Below are positions 6,398 through 12,431 of a stretch of DNA of 12,431 nucleotides, piece by piece; position 1 is the stretch's first letter, and every line of letters starts with the position of its first letter. A model generated the notes under the pieces. The model did not search any database, was not told where the DNA came from, and saw nothing but the letters and a program-made list of their open reading frames with translations. The stretch spans positions 1 to 12,431 of the forward strand of contig CAJUII010000094.1 of NCBI GenBank assembly GCA_910586405.1, read 5' to 3'. Position numbers and translations under genes: made by a program. The DNA is from an uncultured Lachnospiraceae bacterium (lineage in GTDB: Bacteria > Bacillota > Clostridia > Lachnospirales > Lachnospiraceae).

Positions 6398-7522
6398 CTA
6401 CAGACTTGTCATAACAACCTGTTTGTTTCGGAGCTTAAAGACAATTCTTCTCACCTCCGAAGGAAGAATATAGGAGATACCGTTGATTGTGATCATACTG
6501 CCCTCGTAAGCTCTTCCTCTGACGCGGATGGGTTCTTTCATGGTCTGTTCTGTCAGATTGGCTAACTTTGACGCCTCACCGTCCAACTCTGCCAGTTTTT
6601 GGGTCTTGACCTCAATCGCAGCGTAAATTTTGCGCTGCTGGTCCTCGGGAACTTCCTTGCCCGCAGCGCACAGCATGCGGATTTTGTTTCGCACTTTCTC
6701 CAGCGCATCCAGTTCATCTATAAGCTGTGCTCTGTCTATGGCATACTGTTCCTGCACTTTTTCATACAGTTCATTTCTGCCGATGTCCAAAACTGTCTTG
6801 AGGTGCAGCCTGTTGCCGAGATTGTAGGTGTCCACGCCCTTGATGGCACAGATTTTGCCGCCTAGCAGAATCGCTTTGTTTCCGGCAACAATCACCCTTC
6901 CCTTTGTGTTGATATTGCTGTTCATAATGTAGTTTGCCTTGACATCGCCGCCGGCATTGATGCTTGCTGCCTCAAAAAAGCTTCCCGACACTTCGCCGCC
7001 GGCTTCGATGAGGCATTCTTTTTTCGAGCAGCTTCCTTTTTTGATCATAATATTTCCGCCGGCAAAAAGCTGGGCATTCTCGACATTGTGCTCGATGATG
7101 ATATCTCCTGTCGCCTTGATGTAGCCGCCGGAGTAGATGCTGCCGATGACATGGACGGAGCCGTCCACCTCCAGTTTGCCGGTGACAGCGGTGATATCCT
7201 CGCGCACCACCAGCATGTTGGTGATCAGAATGCGCCCGCCGACGAACTCAAATTTTCCGTTCATTTTAGATATGTAGGTCACGCCGTCAGGCTCGATGGT
7301 GAAGCCGACGCCGCGCAGCGGTTTTTTCTCGGTTCCGTTTTCGGCATGAATGGATTCACCGTAGATGTTTGTTCCCATAGAGCCCTTCTGGGCAGGGTGG
7401 TAGAGCACAATCCGCTCGCCCTCATCGACCATTTCAAAGGCTTCGATATTGACATAGTCCACACTACCATCTGGCAGGGGGGGCAGGGATACGCGGCAGG
7501 TCAAGCCGCACGAAAAATTCAA
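6398..7522 (-). pseudogene. fapA: FapA/DUF342-family protein, 3' part of a frameshifted gene
   Basis: This is the C-terminal part of a FapA-like protein. It reads LPDGSVDYVNIEAFEMVDEG and then GERIVLYHPAQKG, which matches the middle of the DUF342 domain. It continues into a right-handed beta-helix with regular Gly-Gly turns (SGGY, AGGN, AGGE, AGGD), then an alpha-helical coiled-coil region full of Glu, Lys and Leu, and a short beta-rich C-terminus (PIRVRGRAYEGSMITINGIS). FapA-like proteins are cytosolic or membrane-associated polymers whose role is poorly defined; one named member is implicated in flagellar assembly. The frame stays open up to 7522, but its only available start there is a TTG without a ribosome site. 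The meaningful homology begins at about 7477, right at the seven-C tract where the upstream part leaves frame. It therefore belongs with the ORF ending at 7464. Joined, the two encode about 703 residues. Confidence 0.85.
7477..7483 (-). other. Seven-C homopolymer: frameshift site in the FapA-like gene
   Basis: On the minus strand the codons GCC CCC CCT GCC AGA TGG TAG end the upstream frame. Removing a single C gives GCC CCC CTG CCA GAT GGT AGT, which continues directly into the conserved LPDGSVDY segment. It is the only point between 6398 and 8510 at which a single-base change is needed. Confidence 0.85.
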
Positions 7523-7856
7523 ACCATCCGTCTTGTCCGCGGTTTGCTGGGATACCCTCCGCGATCAGCACCTTTTCGTTCATACGCCGTTTGTCAATCA
7601 AATTTTCGATTGCGTCGTGCCGTATGCCATAGACGATTCCGCGCCGTTCTAAGTCGTGGTAGATGTCCTCCTTGGTGACGGCATTGCCCGGAACCCACGG
7701 AATGTAAGCGTAAGCTTTGTTGCCGTTTTCCTCCACAGAGATCACAAATTCTTTTTTGTTTAATGTGTCAAAGATTGATTTTTTGCCGTTTGCCTTTTCT
7801 GGCTTTTTGCTGTTCGCGGGCTGGGACGGGGTGTTTGATTTTTTCTGGTTGATTTG

Positions 7857-8420
7857 TGCGAGCCGCTTTTCCTTCATGTCTGTGGCAGAATACACCAAGC
7901 TGCGGTAGGGAGAGACATCGAGACCAGCTTCCAGACCCAGCCGAAGCTCACGCATTTGCGCATGGTTGAACAGGTGATTGGAATAGATGGCAATGTCCAG
8001 TTTCTTTTCCAGTCCCAGACGGATTTCCCGCATCTGCATCCAATTGTACTGCTGATTACAGTACGCAGAAATATCCAGCTCCTCGCACAAGCCGATTCGG
8101 ATTTCACGGATTTGCGGCGCGCACATGCCATCCCATAACCATTTGTCCAGAGGAAGGTAGTTGAGCAGCGCAAGCCGGATTTCTTCCAGATCGTCATCTG
8201 CAAAACCTCTGTGGACATAGGGGAGAAGATCTATTTCTGAGTAGATGGCAAGCCTGAGCTGGCGCATGGTTTCATAGTTGTAGGCAGGATTGGCGTAGAC
8301 AGAGGCGTCTATTTTATCCCGGAGTCCCAGCCGGATTTGTTCCATCTGTAGCCAGTTAAACTCGGGATTTTTATAGAGAGATACGTCCAGCCCCTGTTCA
8401 ATGCCAAGCTGAATCTCCTG
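7857..8420 (-). repeat. Degenerate 78-bp tandem repeats encoding 26-residue units
   Basis: The anchor residue of the (E)-(I/L)-R-L-G motif falls at protein positions 33, 59, 85, 111, 137, 163, 189 and 215, an exact period of 26 codons. DNA identity between units is modest while the protein pattern is kept, so the array is old and under selection for the protein, not a recent duplication. The fourth unit is the most divergent: it has LDKWLWDGMCAPQ in place of the usual LDVSxYxNxxYNW. Confidence 0.9.
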
Positions 8421-8537
8421 ATCTTGGGCTTTTTGATATTCTTCATTTTCCATCATAGGAAAATGAAGTTCTAGCTGTCTGTTAGATTCTAAGGTTTCCA
8501 TATCTGTCACTATTCACTCCTTAGAGATATTTATGAT

Positions 8538-8559
8538 TGTTTGCAATTTAGTACAAACA
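8538..8559. promoter_or_regulatory. Inverted repeat in the divergent intergenic region, possible operator
   Basis: TGTTTG (8538-8543) and CAAACA (8554-8559) form a perfect 6-bp inverted repeat with a 10-bp spacer. The centre-to-centre spacing is 16 bp, slightly more than one helical turn. It lies 28 bp upstream of the GTG start of the FapA-like gene. It could bind a dimeric regulator, but short AT-rich palindromes are common. No convincing sigma-A promoter for the minus-strand gene was found around it. Confidence 0.25.
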
Positions 8560-8665
8560 GGATAAAGATAAGATTAAAACTATGTAGTTCATTGTACCAT
8601 GGCTGCGGTGGAAAGTCTACTGGATATTGAAGGATTCGCACGCTGTTGTTTCTGAAATTCAAAGG

Positions 8666-8694
8666 TTGCGAATGATACAGAATGACGGTATACT
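8666..8694 (+). promoter_or_regulatory. Sigma-A-type promoter for the AAA-ATPase/nuclease gene
   Basis: TTGCGA (8666-8671), a 17-bp spacer and TATACT (8689-8694) match the housekeeping consensus TTGACA-17-TATAAT at 4 of 6 and 5 of 6 positions. Transcription would start near 8701, leaving a leader of about 27 nt that contains the AAGGAG ribosome site at 8715-8720. Confidence 0.65.
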
Positions 8695-8727
8695 AAGGAA
8701 AAAGAGTTTGTAAAAAGGAGAAAGGCT

Positions 8728-10425
8728 ATGGGATATCACAGAAAACCGCTTCCTGTCGGGGTGGATGATTTTGAAATGCTTGTGACGCGCGGGTATTATT
8801 TTATAGATAAGACAAACTTCATGCGGGATTTGCTCGATATGAAAGGGTCTGTGAATCTTTTCACCAGACCGAGGCGATTTGGCAAGACGCTGAATCTGAG
8901 TATGCTCCAATATTTCTTTGAGGATATGCGCGGCAAAGATGGCAAAAAGATTGACAACACCGCTCTGTTTGAGGGGCTGGACATCATGCAGGCAGGCGAA
9001 GCGTACCTGATGCACATGGGGCAGTATCCCGTCATTCATATGACCTTGAAGGCGGGAAAACGCCCTGATTTTGAGAGCGCGTGCAAACAGATTGCATGGC
9101 AGATTGCCATGGAGTACCAGCGGCACAGTTATGTGCTGGCGAGATTATCAGAGGGGAATAAGGACAAGTACGAGCGAATTATGTGGGAAAAAGCATCTTT
9201 GGACGAGTACTGCGGTTCATTGCAGTTTTTGTCGAACTGTCTGCAAGAATATTATGGCAGGAATGTAATCATATTGATAGACGAGTATGATGTTCCGCTT
9301 GAAAATGCCTATCTGCGCGGCTTTTACCAGCAGATGATGGATTTCATACGCTCCTTTTTTGAGGCGGCCCTAAAGACCAACAGCAGCCTTGAGTTTGCGG
9401 TGGTCACGGGCTGCCTGCGGATTAGCAAGGAAAGTATTTTTACGGGAATGAATAATCTGAAAACTATGTCGATACTCGAGGAAAAGTATGACGAATACTT
9501 TGGCTTCACCGATGATGAGGTTCAGAAAATGTGTGCAGATTATCAGCTTTCAGACAAATATGAGACGTTCAAGAGCTGGTATAACGGATATCTTTTTGGC
9601 AAGACAAATGTCTATAATCCATGGAGTGTGATTCTGCTTATGGATGATATCAGCCTGAATCATGACTGGCATCCGCGTTCTTACTGGGCAAACACCTCCT
9701 CGAACAGCATTGTGCGGAAGTTGATCGAGAAGGCGGACGACAGCGTGAAAGGAGAGATCGAGCACTTGATTGACGGCGGTGCGATCGAGAAGCCGGTCCA
9801 CGAGGATATCACCTACGGAGAAATCTACGATAGCATGGATAATATGTGGAATTTTATGTTCTTTACAGGGTATTTTCGCAAGGTTGCAGAGCGGATGGAC
9901 GACAAGGATGTGCGCTGGCTGACCATGTGCCTGCCAAACCGCGAGGTGCGCTATATATTCCGTGAAAAAATCATGTCATGGTTTCAGGAGAAGATACAGG
10001 AAAAGGATTTGTCCATGTTCTATACGGCGTTTGTCAACAAGGACACTGTTGTAGTGGAGGAGGAGCTCAATAAGATTATGTTTGAAACCATCAGCGCTCT
10101 GGATGAAAATGAGAGCTACTATCATGGTCTGGTCGCGGGGCTGCTCTCCCCGATGAAGGGCTACCGCACCAAGAGTAACCGCGAGGCGGGAAAGGGGAGA
10201 AGCGACCTGTTTGTCAAGCCCGTGTCGCGCAGAAAAGAGGCGTTTGTCGTGGAGTTTAAGGTGGCAAAGAAGGTACGAGAGCTGGAAAAAAAAGCGGACG
10301 AGGCGCTGCGTCAGATTGCAGAGAAGCAGTACGCCGCAGAGCTGTATGACGACGGGTATGAGATTGTTGGGAACTATGGTATTGCTTTTTGCGGAAAGGA
10401 CTGTCTGGTGAAGTATCAGGCATAG
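8728..10425 (+). CDS. AAA-ATPase_like protein with C-terminal PD-(D/E)XK (DUF1703) domain
   Basis: This 565-residue protein has the usual layout of this abundant bacterial family. The N-terminus LPVGVDDFEMLVTRGYYFIDKT precedes an atypical P-loop, TRPRRFGKTL (46-55). The Walker B strand is VIILIDEYD (180-188), followed by a sensor-like RISKESIFTGMNN (231-243) and SWYNGYLFG. The C-terminal nuclease-fold domain has D493 in GRSDLF, E509-x-K511 in VVEFKVAK and a later QIAEKQYA. All expected PD-(D/E)XK positions are present. Its biological role is unknown; members often occur in several copies per genome and have been speculated to act in mobile-element or defence functions. AAGGAG lies 7 nt before the ATG at 8728. 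It is divergent from the FapA-like gene, has its own promoter, and is followed by the glycosyltransferase gene after 14 bp. Confidence 0.92.
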   Translation: MGYHRKPLPVGVDDFEMLVTRGYYFIDKTNFMRDLLDMKGSVNLFTRPRRFGKTLNLSMLQYFFEDMRGKDGKKIDNTALFEGLDIMQAGEAYLMHMGQYPVIHMTLKAGKRPDFESACKQIAWQIAMEYQRHSYVLARLSEGNKDKYERIMWEKASLDEYCGSLQFLSNCLQEYYGRNVIILIDEYDVPLENAYLRGFYQQMMDFIRSFFEAALKTNSSLEFAVVTGCLRISKESIFTGMNNLKTMSILEEKYDEYFGFTDDEVQKMCADYQLSDKYETFKSWYNGYLFGKTNVYNPWSVILLMDDISLNHDWHPRSYWANTSSNSIVRKLIEKADDSVKGEIEHLIDGGAIEKPVHEDITYGEIYDSMDNMWNFMFFTGYFRKVAERMDDKDVRWLTMCLPNREVRYIFREKIMSWFQEKIQEKDLSMFYTAFVNKDTVVVEEELNKIMFETISALDENESYYHGLVAGLLSPMKGYRTKSNREAGKGRSDLFVKPVSRRKEAFVVEFKVAKKVRELEKKADEALRQIAEKQYAAELYDDGYEIVGNYGIAFCGKDCLVKYQA

Positions 10426-10499
10426 AGGATGCGAATCAAATGAGTTGGATGAATCAAATTGGCAAAATATCAGTCATAAAGAATATGAATCAAATGAAT
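10414..10499 (+). repeat. Imperfect 32-bp direct repeat spanning the gene junction
   Basis: Copy one (10414-10445) holds the stop codon of the ATPase gene and the ribosome site and ATG of the next gene. Copy two (10468-10499) starts 54 bp later, inside the first codons of that gene. They match at 26 of 32 positions, with an identical GAATCAAATGA core. A third GAATCAAAT lies between them at 10451. The 54-bp offset keeps the reading frame. Confidence 0.6.
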
Positions 10500-12431
10500 A
10501 AACGAAAAGAATACAGCAAGGTACTTGGCATGTATCTTGTATTTGTGCTCGTGATGGTGCTGACCGTCATGAACAAACAGAACATGCACGTCGATGAAAT
10601 CTGGAGCTATACATTATCAAACAACGTGGGAAGTACTGTGATGCGCTTTGAGGAGGGACGGACCTATGTGCCCGCTGAACAGATGTATCTGCAAAGCGTT
10701 GCGGTGAATGACGCATCAGAGCAGTTTCATTTTGCGAGTGTGTGGAAAAACCAGACCGATGACGTGCATCCGCCCCTTTATTATATGATACTGCACATCA
10801 TCTGTTCCCTGAATATAGGAAAATTCAGTATATGGTATGCCGCGCTGATCAATATCGTATTTGCACTGCTTACGCTGCATATATTGCGAAAATTAGTACA
10901 GTGTTTTGTGGATGACAAAATGATCATAGATCTTTCATCCGTTATATTTATGCTGTCGGTGGGCGTACTTCAGAATGTATCATTTTTTAGAATGTATGTG
11001 ATGGCAATGTTCTGGGTGACGCTGACCGCCTATCTGTTTGTCCGGGCATTTGAGGAAGAATTTCTATGGAAGCGTCAGATACAGATTTGTCTGACAGCGA
11101 TCGCAGGCGCATTGACACACTATTACTGTATTATCTATTTATGCGCAACATGCCTTGTTTTTGGACTCTGCCTCATCTGGCGAAAGAGATGGAAGGAAAT
11201 CCTCATCCTTGTAGGGAATATGGTGTTTGCCGCAGGGATGTCTGTCAAGATCTTTCCGGCAATGCTCAAGCATATGTTCTCGGGTTATCGTGGCACGCAG
11301 ACTGTCGATAACCTGATGAAATGGACAGGCTTCGAGCGCTGGGAGCGACTCAAAAGCTTTTATGGTTTCATCAATACACAGATGCTTGGAAAAATAGGAG
11401 GAACATGCATTGTATTTGCAGTTTTGGTCCTTGTTGTCTTTGCGCTGACAGATAGAGAGAAAAGGATTGTGCACTTTAAATGGAATAAGACCGCGTGCAT
11501 GAGATGGCTTATTGTCGGGATACCGATTGTGATCAACTTTTTATTTGTGTCGGAAACGGCAGTTTATGTGACCGATCGGTATCTGTTTCCGATCTATGCG
11601 GTCACGTTTGGACTCTTTCTGGCAATGATAACTGTTGTATGGAAAAAATTGGTGGATGACAAAGCTGTGTATATTGTGATGTGCTTGGTCGGGACCGTGT
11701 TGATTACCAATGGGTTTGGAAATGCCCAATGGGAGTATTTATACCGTTCTTCTGGCAATGGGACGGATTATTCCAACAGAAACTGTATTTGTGTCTATGA
11801 CTCGGTTCGTTGGAAGGTGCAATCTACGTTTTATGAAGTGAAAAATTATAAAAGTGCAACGTTTATCTCACAGCAGCATACGGACAGTATTCTACAACAC
11901 GCAGATTTGTTTGAAGATGGATTTATGCTGTCTGTAATTGGCGGGAATGATGAGAACATTATCAACATGATACTGGGCAGCTATCCCTATCTGAACCGCT
12001 GCGAGAAGGTTGGAGCGTATACTTACTCCAACACATATTTTATTTATCCGGGAGAGGACAGTTTGAGTGTATGTATCTATAATTATAATAGAAGCAGCAC
12101 GTTGGGAGCGGATAACATCGCATCCGGCGGCAATGTTCAACTGACACAGGATGCGCAGCGGGCATGGCTTATCCGAAAGGATAATGATCACGCGCTGATT
12201 GAGTTTGGCGGACAGGTTTTGGACGTGCCGGGAGCGCAGTATGCGGAGGGGACAACTATTCAGCTCTTTCCCTCGAACGGCTCTGAGGCGCAGATCTGGA
12301 AATTCATAGAAAATGAGGATGGCTCTTTTACACTGCTAGCCAGGGATGAGCAATTTGCCCTCACCTATGGAGAAGACGGCAGGGTGTTTCTTGCAGCATA
12401 CCGCGCAGGAGACGCTGCACAGAGATGGTGG
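10440..12431 (+). CDS. Membrane GT-C-type glycosyltransferase with C-terminal ricin-B-like lectin domain (3' end outside window)
   Basis: The frame is open from an ATG at 10440 through 664 codons to the window edge. After a first membrane segment (MYLVFVLVMVLTVM, 31-44) comes HVDEIWSY (50-57), an acidic pair in the first extracytoplasmic loop as in GT-C/PMT-like enzymes using polyprenyl-phosphate sugars. HPPLYYMIL follows (110-118), then about nine more hydrophobic helices and DRYLFP (379-384). From ~546 the sequence is soluble and fits a ricin-type beta-trefoil: GQVLDVPGAQYAEGTTIQLF with SEAQIWKF (615-622), then AAQRWW (659-664), two QxW motifs, and an earlier QRAW (573-576). The enzyme would transfer sugar outside the membrane, with the lectin part binding glycans. 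Substrate unknown. GAGGA lies 10 nt upstream of the ATG; later in-frame ATGs at 10449, 10485 and 10494 are possible starts. Confidence 0.85.
   Translation, partial: MSWMNQIGKISVIKNMNQMNKRKEYSKVLGMYLVFVLVMVLTVMNKQNMHVDEIWSYTLSNNVGSTVMRFEEGRTYVPAEQMYLQSVAVNDASEQFHFASVWKNQTDDVHPPLYYMILHIICSLNIGKFSIWYAALINIVFALLTLHILRKLVQCFVDDKMIIDLSSVIFMLSVGVLQNVSFFRMYVMAMFWVTLTAYLFVRAFEEEFLWKRQIQICLTAIAGALTHYYCIIYLCATCLVFGLCLIWRKRWKEILILVGNMVFAAGMSVKIFPAMLKHMFSGYRGTQTVDNLMKWTGFERWERLKSFYGFINTQMLGKIGGTCIVFAVLVLVVFALTDREKRIVHFKWNKTACMRWLIVGIPIVINFLFVSETAVYVTDRYLFPIYAVTFGLFLAMITVVWKKLVDDKAVYIVMCLVGTVLITNGFGNAQWEYLYRSSGNGTDYSNRNCICVYDSVRWKVQSTFYEVKNYKSATFISQQHTDSILQHADLFEDGFMLSVIGGNDENIINMILGSYPYLNRCEKVGAYTYSNTYFIYPGEDSLSVCIYNYNRSSTLGADNIASGGNVQLTQDAQRAWLIRKDNDHALIEFGGQVLDVPGAQYAEGTTIQLFPSNGSEAQIWKFIENEDGSFTLLARDEQFALTYGEDGRVFLAAYRAGDAAQRWW

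Larger units (their letters stand above)
7464..8510 (-). pseudogene. FapA/DUF342-family protein, 5' part: 26-residue repeat array plus FapA N-domain, frameshifted
   Basis: A GTG at 8510, with AAGGAG 6 nt upstream, opens 348 codons. After ~30 residues come seven tandem repeats of exactly 26 residues (31-212) plus part of an eighth, of the form (R/E)-E-(I/L)-R-L-G-L-x(3)-L-D-(V/I)-S-x-Y-x-(N/S)-x(3)-(Y/F)-N-x(2)-Q-M. A Lys/Ser/Pro linker (219-250) leads to a typical FapA N-terminal domain (FVISVEENGNKAYAYIPWVPG, DIYHDLERRGIVYGI, VLIAEGIPANRGQDGWFEFFV). The protein then meets a run of seven C (minus strand, 7483-7477) and ends after PARW. With six C the frame would read RIPAPLPDGSVDY, joining the downstream part. 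The break may be a true mutation, a phase-variable tract, a site of +1 ribosomal slippage or an assembly error. Confidence 0.85.

Noticed and set aside
7088..7678. 196-codon plus-strand frame across the frameshift region
   Set aside because: It is antisense to the FapA-like gene on both sides of the poly-C tract and has no motif or ribosome site. Its openness comes from the repetitive Gly-Gly coding pattern.
7857..8420. CRISPR-like array
   Set aside because: The period is a multiple of three, the DNA copies are divergent, and no spacers exist; it is a protein repeat.
8528..8556. TTGTAC-17-TAAATA as a minus-strand sigma-A promoter for the FapA-like gene
   Set aside because: Transcription would begin inside the ribosome binding site, leaving almost no leader, and the -10 box is poor.
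8659..9126. 155-codon minus-strand open frame overlapping the ATPase gene start
   Set aside because: It lies antisense to a well-supported gene with promoter and ribosome site, shows no recognisable motif, and would cover that gene's promoter.
8728..10425. A new anti-phage defence system built on the ATPase/nuclease gene
   Set aside because: The gene is a common standalone family and its neighbours are a glycosyltransferase and a FapA-like gene. Nothing in the sequence points to phage defence.

Overview
The window looks like chromosome from an endospore-forming member of the Clostridia, most likely Lachnospiraceae-like. It carries both subunits of dipicolinate synthase, which make the spore-core chelator DPA. 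It also has strong Shine-Dalgarno sites, TTG/GTG start candidates, an HD-GYP response regulator, a FapA/DUF342 protein and a DUF1703-type ATPase/nuclease, a combination common in that group. The genus cannot be told from sequence reading alone.

Layout. (1) Positions 1-560 are an AT-richer, gene-poor edge. It holds the C-terminus of a RelE/ParE-type toxin (+), a doubtful small minus-strand ORF, and the last ~50 codons of a GNAT acetyltransferase without its catalytic core. A 12-bp perfect hairpin closes it. (2) Positions 624-8510 are one long minus-strand run, read from right to left: a FapA/DUF342 protein with an N-terminal array of 26-residue repeats, broken by a frameshift at a seven-C tract; a REC-HD-GYP response regulator; an SLC13/ArsB-type anion permease; dipicolinate synthase subunits A and B; and a long asparagine synthetase. 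(3) A 217-bp divergent intergenic region carries a good sigma-A promoter facing right. (4) Positions 8728-12431 are plus strand: an AAA-ATPase_like/PD-(D/E)XK (DUF1703) protein, then a membrane GT-C-type glycosyltransferase. The glycosyltransferase runs off the window and ends in a ricin-B-like lectin domain.

How the genes may work together. The best-supported unit is dpaA-dpaB-asnB. A near-perfect mother-cell sigma-K promoter (AC, 16 nt, CATATTTTA) lies just upstream of dpaA. An asparagine synthetase 43 bp downstream recalls Bacillus subtilis AsnO, the sporulation-linked paralogue. The FapA-like gene, HD-GYP regulator and permease form a second tandem set, with gaps of 45 and 7 bp, possibly a c-di-GMP-linked surface or signalling module. 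Whether the two minus-strand sets share transcripts cannot be seen. The most unusual observations are the 26-residue repeat/FapA fusion with its poly-C frameshift, and the glycosyltransferase-lectin fusion. No CRISPR array, tRNA, rRNA or complete insertion sequence was found.
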